Shown here in pieces: positions 1 to 8,582 of a stretch of DNA of 64,000 nucleotides; positions within the stretch are counted from its first letter, which is position 1; each line of letters begins with the position of its first letter. Origin of the DNA: Hyphomicrobium sp. 99 (GTDB lineage Bacteria; Pseudomonadota; Alphaproteobacteria; Rhizobiales; Hyphomicrobiaceae); the NCBI RefSeq assembly GCF_000384335.2, contig NZ_KQ031382.1:3669545-3733544 (forward strand), read 5' to 3'. The notes under the pieces are model-generated. The model was not told the origin of the DNA, ran no database searches, and saw only the letters and a list, made by a program, of their open reading frames with translations. Position numbers and translations under genes: made by a program.

Positions 1-91
1 TGATGCCGACACCGACGATCGCGGCGATCAGGCCGTATTCGATGGCCGTTGCACCCGACTCGTCGTTCATGAAACGCGAAAACATGTTCAT
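1..91 (-). CDS. Flp/Fap-type pilin, 3' end beyond the window
   Basis: The minus strand encodes the first 30 residues of a small pilin and runs off the left edge. The visible part reads as a short leader (MNMFSRFMNDE) followed by SGATAIEYGLIAAIVGVGI, the hallmark of Flp pilins: a prepilin peptidase site, a Glu and Tyr five to six residues on, and a hydrophobic stretch that forms the filament core. A GGGAG ribosome site lies a few bases before the ATG. Flp pilins are processed by a CpaA/TadV-type peptidase and assembled by the Tad secretion machine into adhesive pili. TadE-type genes on the other strand nearby support a tad locus extending to the left. The family call is confident; the full length cannot be seen. 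Confidence 0.9.
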   Translation of the reverse strand, partial: MNMFSRFMNDESGATAIEYGLIAAIVGVGI

Positions 92-653
92 TTGTACTCT
101 CCCAAACTTGTCGCAAGTGTATGTCCGATCCTGGTCCACCGGGGGTATCCGTCCTCTCCGATGAACTTTAGCGACAATAATCTTCAAAAATTAAAGTCAG
201 GTAAAACCGCCGATCCCGCGCGGTTCATCAGACTAAAGTCCAAATGATCACGGATCATTTCTCAAAATATCCAAGTATACTTCCGTATAAAACATGATAA
301 ATCTGCTTACTAAAGTGAGAATAACTTCAACTGTGCGCGCAAAAATCAAGTATTGAAGAGTTAATACTTCTTAATTATTAAACTTATCCATCTCGTTGAA
401 GCCAAGATAAAGTCTACATGCTGCGCGTTTCCGCACGGCCAACTGCCCCGGATCTGCCTGAGACCTTTGGTGATCACCGCCTGCATTCGGGTGCTCACAT
501 TCAACTCAAGTAACTTTTTGCATTCCCGCGAATGACGCGCCGCACCTTGCGCGGTTGCGTAAAGACGCCCTCGCTTTCGATTGATACGGGCGTTTCCAGT
601 TCCTTCACCAATTCATGCGGTAATTATCTTTTCCTCGAGCCATCGGATTTCGA
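92..653. promoter_or_regulatory. Divergent AT-rich intergenic region of the tad locus
   Basis: These 560 bases between the Flp pilin and the CpaC-like gene hold no convincing gene. The central part, about 180-420, is much richer in A and T than the genome around it, as expected for promoters of a highly expressed pilin. A cluster of TTAA tetramers lies at 361-381. Alphaproteobacterial pilin genes are often controlled by CtrA, which binds paired TTAA half-sites, but the spacings here (6 and 3 bases) do not match the usual 7, so this is only a hint. Confidence 0.4.
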
Positions 654-1160
654 ATGCCCGCGCAATTCAGAAGAGCCGCAACATCGTTTCGGATGATTCG
701 GAGCGTCGCCTGCGCTTGCCTCATCGGATTGGTTGGAACGCCGGCCTCCGCCGCCGACTTGATCGTGCGCTACGACCAATCGCAATTGCTGCGGCTTCCA
801 AGGCCCGCGTCCGAAATCATCGTCGGCAATCCATCGATTGCGGACGTCACGCTTCAGGACGGAAATCTGCTCGTCGTGACGGGGAAGACATTCGGCATCA
901 CGAACATCATCGCTCTAGATACCGACCATAACGTCATCCAGGATCAGCGTGTGATGGTGGAGCGCGACGACCGCAGGGTCGTGAATTTGCATAAAGGGAC
1001 GCAACGCTTCACATTCGCCTGCACGCCAAACTGCGAACCGACACTGACGATCGGCGACGAGAAAGACTTCTTCGAGAACGTAAAATCGGCCAACTCGAGC
1101 AAGACGAAGTTCTCAGAAGGTGCCTCTGATCAAGGCGTCAACGCCAACAACCAACAATAA
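654..1160 (+). CDS. CpaC/RcpA N-terminal-domain pilus assembly protein
   Basis: A 168-residue exported protein. A hydrophobic signal sequence (about residues 14-34, ending in PASAAD) is followed by the domain found at the N-terminus of Tad secretins such as CpaC: LIVRYDQSQLLRLPRPASEIIVGNPSIADV, then VTGKTFGITNIIALD. The secretin barrel and BON repeats are absent, so this is a stand-alone N domain, not a truncated pore by visible damage. The C-terminal third is polar and low in complexity and has two cysteines (FACTPNC) that could form a disulfide. It precedes two TadE-type genes, so a periplasmic accessory role in Flp pilus assembly is inferred. The ATG at 693 (MIRSVAC) is an alternative start giving a more compact signal peptide. 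Confidence 0.75.
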   Translation: MPAQFRRAATSFRMIRSVACACLIGLVGTPASAADLIVRYDQSQLLRLPRPASEIIVGNPSIADVTLQDGNLLVVTGKTFGITNIIALDTDHNVIQDQRVMVERDDRRVVNLHKGTQRFTFACTPNCEPTLTIGDEKDFFENVKSANSSKTKFSEGASDQGVNANNQQ

Positions 1161-1293
1161 TGAGTCGAAGGCGCGGGATCGGTCTCCATTTCGTTTAACG
1201 CTTTGTGAACCGCGCCAAAGGAAAGACCTTTCGATAAATACGCTTTTAATGTTCCAGGACTACCTCTCAGCATAACAAGGGATGAGGGGCGGA

Positions 1294-1893
1294 ATGCTTC
1301 TGCGTATGCCGAACTCCAGCTTACTGAAAGCTCGTCGCCTCCTGCGTTTGCAGGCCGGCAGCCTTCGCCGCCTTCAACGCGACGACAATGGCGCGACCGC
1401 GGTCGAGTTTGCGTTCGTCGTGACCCCATTCCTTATGTTCATCTTCGCGCTCATCGGCTGCGCCTTCTATTTCTTTATAGCGAACTCGATCGAGAAGGGC
1501 ATGGATCAGGCGACCCGGCTTGTCCGAACTGGCCAGGCCGTTACTCAGAAGATGACTGTCGAGCAATTCAGAAAGACCATCTGCACGGGGGCAGGTAGCT
1601 GGATCGATTGCAACAAACTCAAAGTCGTCGCCTCCCCAACGGACGACTGGAGCAAAGTCAAAGATCCGATTCAGTGCTTGGGCAACACTCAAAACCAAGA
1701 CCAAATCATGAAGGCCACGGATTTGATCGCAATCTATACGGGCACCGCGAGCCAGGTCGTTATGGTCACAACCTGCTACCAGTGGGATTTTACGGCCAAG
1801 CTGCCCTTCATAAAACTTGGCAATGCTCCAGACGGTTCGACCGTGATCCAAACTGCAACAGCGTTCCGCAGCGAGCCATACCCGAGCAATTGA
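1294..1893 (+). CDS. TadE-family pseudopilin
   Basis: A 199-residue protein with the TadE signature: a basic N-terminus, then DDNGATAVEFAFVVTPFL leading into a single membrane segment, and a periplasmic tail with cysteine pairs. The Glu after the cleavage-like region matches prepilin-type processing known for TadE/TadF in Tad systems. I chose the ATG at 1294 because GAGGGG lies six bases before it; an ATG at 1282 is in frame but lacks such a site. It is followed three bases later by a second TadE-type gene, so the two are surely co-transcribed. Role: minor pseudopilin in assembly or surface attachment of Flp pili, inferred from family. Confidence 0.85.
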   Translation: MLLRMPNSSLLKARRLLRLQAGSLRRLQRDDNGATAVEFAFVVTPFLMFIFALIGCAFYFFIANSIEKGMDQATRLVRTGQAVTQKMTVEQFRKTICTGAGSWIDCNKLKVVASPTDDWSKVKDPIQCLGNTQNQDQIMKATDLIAIYTGTASQVVMVTTCYQWDFTAKLPFIKLGNAPDGSTVIQTATAFRSEPYPSN

Positions 1894-1896
1894 CCC

Positions 1897-2523
1897 ATGC
1901 ATCCAATTGGCCACCCCCGATTGATCTCGCGATTTCGCCATTTCTTACGCGATCACGCCGGCGTCGCAGCCGTCGAATTCGCCTTCCTGGCTCCGCTGTT
2001 GATGTTGATGACGTTCGGCACCTTCGAAATAACCCGCGCCCTGATCATTCATCAACGCTTCCAGAAAGCGACCGGGATGATTGGCGATCTCGTTGCCCGT
2101 GAGCAGCAGCTCGGCGCGGATCCTACGGCAGCTGCAAAGCAGTTAGACTCAATCATGAAGGCGGCCGAGCACGCCATGGCCCCATACAGCTCCGGCCCAT
2201 TGCAGATGGGAATCTATCAATTCCGAGCGAGCAGTACCGACGCAACCAAGACGCGCATCGAATGGTCTTACGCGTATCACAACATGGCCATTCAGCCCTG
2301 CTCTCTAACTTACACGTCGAATAACCTGACCCCCGCGAACCTTCTCTCGAAGGGAGATGCGGCAATCATTATCGATGCCAAGTATCAGTATTCACCGCTG
2401 CTGACGAACCTCCTGCCGGCCGTCATCAAGAAGATGGATTGGACAGACAGGATGACGTTCGCGCCGCGATTCGGCTCCGTTTTTTACGGCCAAGCCACGC
2501 AAAATACGACTTGCCCGACATAA
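1897..2523 (+). CDS. TadE/TadG-like pilus protein
   Basis: A 208-residue protein of the same type as the gene before it. It has a basic start, then HAGVAAVEFAFLAPLLMLMTFGTFEITRALI, which combines the Glu-containing processing region with one transmembrane helix. The remainder is a periplasmic domain with cysteines at the middle (QPCSLTY) and end (NTTCPT). Length and layout fit TadE, not the larger von Willebrand-type TadG. It lies three bases after the preceding pseudopilin and is the last gene of this short operon. Confidence in the family is high; its exact counterpart in Caulobacter (CpaJ/CpaK/TadG) cannot be fixed from this view. Confidence 0.82.
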   Translation: MHPIGHPRLISRFRHFLRDHAGVAAVEFAFLAPLLMLMTFGTFEITRALIIHQRFQKATGMIGDLVAREQQLGADPTAAAKQLDSIMKAAEHAMAPYSSGPLQMGIYQFRASSTDATKTRIEWSYAYHNMAIQPCSLTYTSNNLTPANLLSKGDAAIIIDAKYQYSPLLTNLLPAVIKKMDWTDRMTFAPRFGSVFYGQATQNTTCPT

Positions 2524-2823
2524 TCACCCTCTGCATTAACATGTCGGGCACGTGTGTGCGCCAAGCATCAATCTTTTGATAATTTCGAAATCTTTTTTAA
2601 TTAATCAGACTACGGAGCAAATTAATCCTCCGTTCCCTGAACGATCGGTATTTATTTATCCGCGCACCCCCGCACGGCTAAATTGTCAAGAACTTTTTTT
2701 TCTTAAGAGTCAAGGAAATGAGCATCTCATTTCGTCGGCACCCTGACTATGTCTTGTTACTGCAGCAACATTCAGTACAGTTTGATTGTTCAGCATCAAG
2801 ATTGATTTAGAGGCTGTTACCTT
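2524..2823. promoter_or_regulatory. AT-rich intergenic region upstream of tetR-type gene
   Basis: Three hundred bases without a credible gene. The left part is AT-rich with a run of eight T at about 2694-2701, perhaps ending the pseudopilin transcript, though no strong stem was found before it. The right part carries the leader of the TetR-family gene, including the imperfect palindrome at 2755-2770. Confidence 0.5.
2755..2770. promoter_or_regulatory. Candidate operator palindrome before tetR-type gene
   Basis: TGTTACTGCAGCAACA is a 16-base palindrome with one mismatched pair (14 of 16 bases symmetric). It ends 53 bases before the start codon of the TetR-family gene. TetR-type repressors commonly bind such symmetric sites and autoregulate. 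Assignment to this regulator is inference. Confidence 0.4.
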
Positions 2824-3435
2824 ATGGGACGACGATCAGTTCATTCGCCGGAGGAGTTGCGCCAGCTTATTCTCGACGCGTCGCAGACGATCGTCGAACG
2901 TAATGGGATTACCGGTCTATCAGCGCGCGAAATCGCTCGTATGATCGGTTACTCCCCGGGCACACTCTACAATATCTTTGAGAACCTGGACGACGTTCTG
3001 CTGACGCTTCAGGTGCAGTTGATGGCCCGTACGCTCGAACATATGAAGCGCGTGCCACTTGGACCGCATAGCGATCAAAACATCGAAGCCTTGGCGCACA
3101 GCTACGTTGACTTCGCACTCGTCAATCGCCGCATGTGGAGCTTGTTTCTAGCCCATAGCTTGCCGCCGGGAACGACCGTCCCGGCATTACTTCACGACTA
3201 TACGAATAGCATCATCGATATTGTCAGGGGCGCGCTTGAGCCGATTGCGCCCAATTCCCCGCGCGAAGCTTTGGATGCAACGGCGCGCACTCTGTGGGCC
3301 GGTCTAAATGGCATTACGGCGATAGCCGCAACCGAAAAGGGCGTTTATTTGACGCCCGCCACGGCACAATCCTTCGCCAAGGAACTGACGACGATCTTTC
3401 TTAAGGGTTTGCGCTTCGAGGTGGCGCATCAGTAA
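2824..3435 (+). CDS. TetR-family transcriptional regulator (WHG-type C-terminus)
   Basis: A 203-residue one-domain repressor. Residues about 14-60 form the TetR DNA-binding domain, with the helix-turn-helix GLSAREIARMIGYSPGTLYNIF and the following DDVL helix. The rest is an all-helical ligand/dimer domain with tryptophans at RRMWSLF and TLWAGLNGI, resembling the WHG-type effector domain. GAGG nine bases before the ATG supports the start. It converges with the membrane hydrolase gene and overlaps its 3' end by 35 bases. No obvious target gene is divergent from it, since the pilus genes run in the same direction. The ligand is unknown. It could control itself through the palindrome at 2755-2770. 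Confidence 0.9.
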   Translation: MGRRSVHSPEELRQLILDASQTIVERNGITGLSAREIARMIGYSPGTLYNIFENLDDVLLTLQVQLMARTLEHMKRVPLGPHSDQNIEALAHSYVDFALVNRRMWSLFLAHSLPPGTTVPALLHDYTNSIIDIVRGALEPIAPNSPREALDATARTLWAGLNGITAIAATEKGVYLTPATAQSFAKELTTIFLKGLRFEVAHQ

Positions 3436-4327
3436 CCGGAGCAGCCTGCGGCACCGCTTCTGCCGCAGGCTTGGACTGGACGATCTCCTGCGCAGGCTTC
3501 GCCTCTTCCGGATGATTGCTGCCCGTCTGTTCGCCGCTCGGATGATCACCAATGGAACTCGTCGTTATGCCGTTTGCCGCATCGGGCTTCCGGCTGGCGA
3601 AGCGTGGACCTTCGACGATCCCGAACCATTTGTCGGTCGGGAGAAGCCGTTGCTGCAAGCCCGTCCACATGCTGCGTGAACTCAGCCCGTCGACGAATGA
3701 GGTCGTCTGAGGCGAAAGCATGATGGCCGCGGCGGTCGCTCCCGCCATCGCAATCGACGCGGGAATGTGGCGTTGATCGAAAAACTTCAGCGCTGTGCCG
3801 AATGAAGATTTGATCCGCGTGTCCATAACGTCGACGGAATAGATCTCGTCGAGCGTGAGGTGCGTTATGTAGCCGACGAACATGAACACAGCCGCGAGCC
3901 ACGAAACGCCATCAGGCTTGCCCAGGAGATGCCGAAACACGATCGCTGTCGCAACCGCCGAGAAGACCGCGGCGAGGATTGAATGCCAAATCCCTCTGTG
4001 CACCGAAATCCCATGGAAAATCGCGTGCAGACCGTATCGCACGACGAGCAGCGTTCCGAGCCACAGCACCCAGAGTTCGGCTATCGAGAATTCGGTCGCC
4101 GCGTTGAACAGCACCGCAAATGAAAAGAAAATGGCGAGCCCGGCAAACATGGCTCGGCTCGGCCGAGAATCCTTGAGATCGATATCCGGCAGCACGGAAC
4201 CGAGCACACCCGCCAAAGTTACCGCGACGAGATTTTGCGGAGCGACAACGTCCGCTGCAAGGGTCAGGGTTGCAAGCGCACCCGTTACGACGGTACCAAT
4301 CGCGATGTGAGTGGTGAAATTCGCCAT
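3401..4327 (-). CDS. YdjM-like inner-membrane metal-dependent hydrolase
   Basis: A 308-residue integral membrane protein with the YdjM/DUF457 pattern: MANFTTHIAIG at the start, GSVLPDIDLKDSRPSR, then HGISVHRGIWHS and THLTLDEIYSVD, with membrane helices between. The conserved His and Asp residues on these loops are the presumed metal ligands; the actual reaction in this family is not well established. After about residue 225 it has a poorly conserved soluble tail rich in Ala, Pro, Glu and Lys, probably disordered. The ATG at 4327 is preferred over an in-frame TTG at 4345. The end overlaps the convergent TetR-type gene by 35 bases, so the tail coding also covers that gene's last codons. Confidence 0.82.
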   Translation of the reverse strand: MANFTTHIAIGTVVTGALATLTLAADVVAPQNLVAVTLAGVLGSVLPDIDLKDSRPSRAMFAGLAIFFSFAVLFNAATEFSIAELWVLWLGTLLVVRYGLHAIFHGISVHRGIWHSILAAVFSAVATAIVFRHLLGKPDGVSWLAAVFMFVGYITHLTLDEIYSVDVMDTRIKSSFGTALKFFDQRHIPASIAMAGATAAAIMLSPQTTSFVDGLSSRSMWTGLQQRLLPTDKWFGIVEGPRFASRKPDAANGITTSSIGDHPSGEQTGSNHPEEAKPAQEIVQSKPAAEAVPQAAPVTDAPPRSANP

Positions 4328-4568
4328 GGCTGCCCCAAACCGCAATGCCCGCTCGGAATCCGAGACTTAAGGACTGGCTGGCGGTCCTCTCTTCGGCTAA
4401 TGGAGCATCAGATTCGCACCGTCCCGACGAGGGCTTGATGCGGCACGGATGTGGATAAGCCCGGCGAGCCGTACCGCTGCCGTGGCACCGGAGACGCTCT
4501 CCCCACATGTGGCGCTGCGATTCGAAATATAAGACACATGCATCGCCATCGACGGAACACCGCTCCTA

Positions 4569-5486
4569 ATGTCCACTGCCACTGCAAAAATGAACGACCG
4601 AGTTGCACGGATCGCCGCGATCAATATCGCTGTGGCGCTGACGGTCGTTACGTTGAAATATATCGCCTACGCGGTTTCCGGATCGGTTGCTCTCTTCTCC
4701 GATGCGCTCGAAAGCATCGTCAACGTGATGACTGCGGTCGCCGCCTACAGCGCCATCCGCCTGAGCGCCAAACCTGCCGACGCCGATCATCCCTTCGGCC
4801 ATTACAAGGCCGAGTTCCTCGCAGCCATGTTCGAAGGCGCGATGATCGCCGTTGCTGCGCTGCTCATTCTGATCAAAGCCTACTCAGGCATCGTCAACGG
4901 CGTCGAGTTCGAGCACCCGGGTCTTGGCCTCGCAATCAACGTCCTGTCCACGGTCATCAATGCCGCTTGGGCGTGGTCGATGATCCGGCGGGGCACGGAA
5001 TGGCGCTCACCCGCACTTGTCGCTGACGGCCAGCACCTGTTTACGGATGTCATCACGTCGGTCGGCGTCGTCGTCGGCCTGACGGTCGCGATCCTGACGG
5101 GCTGGTACTTCCTCGACCCATTGATCGCCGCAGTGGTCGCGCTGCACATTCTATTCGTGGGCTACAGGATAGCGACGGAATCCATGTCGCGATTGATGGA
5201 TCAGGCTGCGAGCCCCGAAATCGAAGGCCGGATTCGCGGTGTCATCGAAGCAAATGGTCACGGCGCGCTCGAGGCCCACGACATCCGCACCAGGCAAGCC
5301 GGCCGCGCGCTGTTCATCGAATTTCACCTCGTCGTACCAGGCTCGATGAGCGTCGACGACGCGCACGTCATTTGCGACCGGCTCGAAGATGCGATCGAAC
5401 GGAGCATCATAGGCTCGGAGGTCGTGATCCACGTCGAGCCGGAATACAAGGCGAAGCCCGAAGAATCGGGGGCCGTACCGCTTTAA
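4569..5486 (+). CDS. Cation diffusion facilitator (CDF) metal exporter
   Basis: A 305-residue CDF transporter with six predicted membrane helices and a C-terminal cytoplasmic ferredoxin-like domain. Metal-site motifs are visible: FSDALES in helix 2 (Asp45, with Ser at the position that is the second Asp of FieF) and GQHLFTD in helix 5 (His156, Asp160). The loop HPFGHYKAE at 74-82 is the family signature. CDF proteins export divalent metals such as Zn, Fe, Mn or Co against protons. The replacement of the second helix-2 Asp by Ser suggests selectivity differs from FieF, but the metal cannot be named. The gene stands alone and its end overlaps the convergent rimO by four bases. Confidence 0.88.
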   Translation: MSTATAKMNDRVARIAAINIAVALTVVTLKYIAYAVSGSVALFSDALESIVNVMTAVAAYSAIRLSAKPADADHPFGHYKAEFLAAMFEGAMIAVAALLILIKAYSGIVNGVEFEHPGLGLAINVLSTVINAAWAWSMIRRGTEWRSPALVADGQHLFTDVITSVGVVVGLTVAILTGWYFLDPLIAAVVALHILFVGYRIATESMSRLMDQAASPEIEGRIRGVIEANGHGALEAHDIRTRQAGRALFIEFHLVVPGSMSVDDAHVICDRLEDAIERSIIGSEVVIHVEPEYKAKPEESGAVPL

Positions 5487-6874
5487 GCGCGAACAGCCCA
5501 GAGATCGTATTCATCGGCTTCGATGACCTTGCCGCGGATCATGTCGCCCGCTTTGAGTTCGTCTTCGCCGTTCAGGAACACGTTGCCGTCGATATCGGGC
5601 GCATCCCACTTCGAGCGCCCGATTGCGCCCTCTTCGTCGACTTCATCGATGATGATGTCGATCGTCGAGCCCACTCTCGCTTGCAGCATCTCACTGCTGA
5701 CGTCCTTCTGCGCGACCATGAAGCGATGCCAGCGCTCTTCCTTCACCTCTTCCGGAACCGCGCCCTCGATCGCGTTGGCCCGCGCGCCGTCCACGGCTTC
5801 ATATTTGAAGCAGCCGGCACGGTTGATCTTCGCTTCCTTCAGCCAGTTGAGCAGGAACTGGAAATCTTCTTCCGTCTCGCCCGGAAACCCGACGATGAAC
5901 GTCGAGCGAATGGCGAGGTCGGGACAGACGTCGCGCCAGCGGCGGATACGCTCTGCCGTTTTCTCCTGCGACGCCGGACGGCGCATCGCCTTCAACACGG
6001 CCGGAGAGGCGTGCTGAAACGGAATGTCGAGATAGGGCAGAATCTTGCCTTCGGCCATCAACGGAATGACGTCGTCGACGTGGGGATACGGATAGACGTA
6101 GTGCATCCGCACCCACGCACCGAGATCGCCCAGCGCCCGTGACAAATCGAGGAACCGCGCTTTGAGCGATCCGCCCTTCCACGGGCTTTCCGCATACTTC
6201 AGATCGAGACCGTAGGCGCTCGTATCCTGACTGATGACGAGCAATTCTTTGACACCCGCGCTGACGAGGCGTTCAGCCTCGGTCATCACGTGGTTCGCAG
6301 GCCGGCTGGCGAGATCGCCCCGCAACGACGGGATGATGCAGAACGTGCACCGGTTGTTGCAACCTTCGGAAATCTTCAGATAAGCGTAATGGCGCGGCGT
6401 GAGCCTAAGCCCCTCGGGCGGCACGAGATCGAGAAAGGGATCATGCAGCGGCGGCACGGCATCGTGGACGGCTTCAACGACCTGCTCGTATTGATGCGGC
6501 CCCGTTACGGCGAGAACGCCCGGATGCGCCTCGCGAATCCGGTCCTCTTCCACGCCGAAGCAGCCCGTCACGATCACCCGGCCATTGCCGTTCATCGCTT
6601 CGCCGATGGCGTCGAGACTTTCCTTCTTGGCGGAATCGAGAAAACCGCACGTGTTCACCACGACGACGTCGGCGCCCGAATAGTCCCGCGCGATCGAATA
6701 ACCTTCCGATCTGAGCTTCGTGATGATGCGTTCGCTGTCGACCAGCGCCTTCGGGCACCCGAGCGAAACGAACCCGACCTTGGGCGTGCGCGGTTGCGGC
6801 GCGGCAGAGCCATGCGCTAGCCGCCGTACCTTTGCACTTGCCTTTGCCTTGATCTTTGCTGAGGGTCTCGCCAT
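5483..6874 (-). CDS. rimO: Ribosomal protein S12 methylthiotransferase
   Basis: RimO adds a methylthio group to an aspartate of ribosomal protein S12 using two iron-sulfur clusters and S-adenosylmethionine. The three family domains are present: an N-terminal MTTase domain ([18 protein letters not shown], with further Cys in VVNTCGF and VTGCFG), a radical-SAM core with the CxxxCxxC motif in [11 protein letters not shown], and a C-terminal TRAM domain ending in [20 protein letters not shown] separates RimO from MiaB. The protein is 463 residues from the ATG at 6874; a GTG at 6919 would add 15 basic residues, and neither start has an ideal ribosome site. The lysine/alanine-rich leader is slightly longer than usual. 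Confidence 0.96.
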   Translation of the reverse strand: MARPSAKIKAKASAKVRRLAHGSAAPQPRTPKVGFVSLGCPKALVDSERIITKLRSEGYSIARDYSGADVVVVNTCGFLDSAKKESLDAIGEAMNGNGRVIVTGCFGVEEDRIREAHPGVLAVTGPHQYEQVVEAVHDAVPPLHDPFLDLVPPEGLRLTPRHYAYLKISEGCNNRCTFCIIPSLRGDLASRPANHVMTEAERLVSAGVKELLVISQDTSAYGLDLKYAESPWKGGSLKARFLDLSRALGDLGAWVRMHYVYPYPHVDDVIPLMAEGKILPYLDIPFQHASPAVLKAMRRPASQEKTAERIRRWRDVCPDLAIRSTFIVGFPGETEEDFQFLLNWLKEAKINRAGCFKYEAVDGARANAIEGAVPEEVKEERWHRFMVAQKDVSSEMLQARVGSTIDIIIDEVDEEGAIGRSKWDAPDIDGNVFLNGEDELKAGDMIRGKVIEADEYDLWAVRA

Positions 6875-6945
6875 GTTCGCGCTTCTAGCCTTCGGGCCTC
6901 GCAAGCGCAATCGCGACACTATAGCAGCTCTCTGAAGATAGCCCC

Positions 6946-7974
6946 GTGACCGACCTGCAAACCGACCAAGTTGCCGCCAAAACCAGCGCCCCGCTCACCA
7001 ATCCACGGGCGGCTGCAAGGGCTTGGCTCGAAGCCGGGCGTCCGGTCGCCATTGCGACGGTGATTGACACCTGGGGCTCCGCACCCGTCCGTGCCGGTGG
7101 CCAAATGGTAATCGCGGGCGTCGACGAGTTTCAGGGCTCCGTTTCAGGAGGCTGCGTCGAAGCGGACGTCATCAGCGCGGGCCTCGATGTGATCGACACC
7201 GGGAAACCGGAGACGTTAAACTTCGGCATCGCCGATGAAACCGCGTGGCGCGCTGGCCTCGCCTGCGGCGGCAAGATACGCGTTTACGTCTCGCGCCTCG
7301 ATCCGAAAGCCGACCTCGACTTCATCAAACGATTGGACGAAGCCGCAGCCAACCGCGCTCCCATCGTCATCACGACGCATCTCTCGGACGGCACCCGCGA
7401 AATCCACGATGGAACCGCGACGACCGACCCGGCGATCGCTGAAGCGGTCCGGCGTGCCCACAGCGCCGTCGATAAAAGCGGCGAGACATTTCTCCACGCA
7501 CTGACCCCGCCACCGCGCATCATCATCGTGGGCGCAACGCACATTGCCCAGCATCTCGCAACGATGGCGACTGCGTCAGGATATGACGTCAAGGTCGTCG
7601 ATCCCAGAACCGCATTTGCAAACCCGGCGCGTTTCGATGCGTCGCAGATCATCGCCGGATGGCCGGAAGAGTGCTTCAAGAAAATGATAGCCGATCCGTT
7701 TTCGGCAGTCGTGACCCTCACGCACGTCGACCATATCGATGACGAAGCGCTGACCATCGCGCTCAAGTCGCCGTGCCGTTACATCGGCGCACTCGGCTCG
7801 CGGCGCACGCACGCAAAGCGCGTCGAACGGCTGAAAGCCGCGGGCTTTACGGATGCCGACATTGCGCGCATCAACGCCCCCGTCGGCCTCGATATCGAGG
7901 CTGAGACGGCCGGCGAAATCGCGGTCTCGATCCTCGGGCAGATCATCTCTGCCTTCCGGAAAGAGCCGGAGTGA
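6946..7974 (+). CDS. XdhC/CoxI-family molybdenum-cofactor maturation protein
   Basis: A 342-residue XdhC-type protein. The N-terminal XdhC/CoxI domain is seen in [18 protein letters not shown] and [15 protein letters not shown], with the conserved GGC. The C-terminal half is a Rossmann-like domain ([31 protein letters not shown]). XdhC proteins bind molybdenum cofactor, help sulfurate it and insert it into xanthine-dehydrogenase-type enzymes. It starts with GTG and overlaps the next gene, a cofactor nucleotidyltransferase, by four bases, so the pair is translationally coupled. No molybdo-hydroxylase structural gene lies in the window, so its client must be encoded elsewhere. Confidence 0.9.
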   Translation: MTDLQTDQVAAKTSAPLTNPRAAARAWLEAGRPVAIATVIDTWGSAPVRAGGQMVIAGVDEFQGSVSGGCVEADVISAGLDVIDTGKPETLNFGIADETAWRAGLACGGKIRVYVSRLDPKADLDFIKRLDEAAANRAPIVITTHLSDGTREIHDGTATTDPAIAEAVRRAHSAVDKSGETFLHALTPPPRIIIVGATHIAQHLATMATASGYDVKVVDPRTAFANPARFDASQIIAGWPEECFKKMIADPFSAVVTLTHVDHIDDEALTIALKSPCRYIGALGSRRTHAKRVERLKAAGFTDADIARINAPVGLDIEAETAGEIAVSILGQIISAFRKEPE

Positions 7975-8582
7975 AACTCGCCGCGCTCATCCTCGCGGCT
8001 GGAAGCTCGTCGCGCTTTGAGGATGGTCACAAGCTGCTCGTTGAAATCAACGGTGTGCCGATCGTCCGGCATGTCTGTACGGCGCTCGAACAATCGAAAA
8101 TCGGCGACATTGTTCTGGTGACCGCCAGCCGGGATGATGCCGTTGCAAAGGCGGCAGGACCCGGTCGTTGGCGGCTCGTCGAAAATCCCCGCGCCCGTGA
8201 CGGGCTCTCGACCTCTCTGCGCGCGGGCCTTCGCAGCATCGACCAATCCGCCGATGGGCTACTGATCGCCCTCGCCGATATGCCGGGAATTACGACCACA
8301 CCTGTGGATACGCTGATATCGGCCTTCGAGGACAATCCCGGCGCAATCGTTTTTCCCGTCTCAACCGATGGCCGGCGCGGACATCCGATCATCTGGCCAC
8401 GGTCGCTGTTTGCGGCGCTTGGAGCGGTATCAGGCGACACGGGCGGCCGTTCGGTACTCGCGGATCATCAAGATCTCTGGCACCCGGTGACCTGCGATGA
8501 ACCCGGCGCCTTTACCGACATAGATACGCGCGCCGATCTCGAGACCTTTGTCGCCGCGGATCAGACGACGCGCCGCAAGTGA
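7971..8582 (+). CDS. MobA-like nucleotidyltransferase (MocA type)
   Basis: A 203-residue nucleotidyltransferase with the signature LAAGSSSRFEDGHKLL (nucleotide and Mg binding), ENPRARDGLSTSLRAG and ALADMPGI. This matches MocA/MobA-like enzymes that attach CMP, or GMP, to molybdopterin. Being coupled to an XdhC-family gene by a GTGA overlap favours the MocA role, making the cytosine dinucleotide cofactor for xanthine-dehydrogenase-family enzymes. The start is GTG at 7971. The 3' end overlaps the convergent DUF1513 gene by 22 bases. The alternative, a general MobA, is less likely because of the XdhC partner. Confidence 0.87.
   Translation: MKLAALILAAGSSSRFEDGHKLLVEINGVPIVRHVCTALEQSKIGDIVLVTASRDDAVAKAAGPGRWRLVENPRARDGLSTSLRAGLRSIDQSADGLLIALADMPGITTTPVDTLISAFEDNPGAIVFPVSTDGRRGHPIIWPRSLFAALGAVSGDTGGRSVLADHQDLWHPVTCDEPGAFTDIDTRADLETFVAADQTTRRK

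Noticed and set aside
2552..2746. A 64-codon open frame in the AT-rich gap
   Set aside because: No ribosome site, no recognisable domain and unusual composition.
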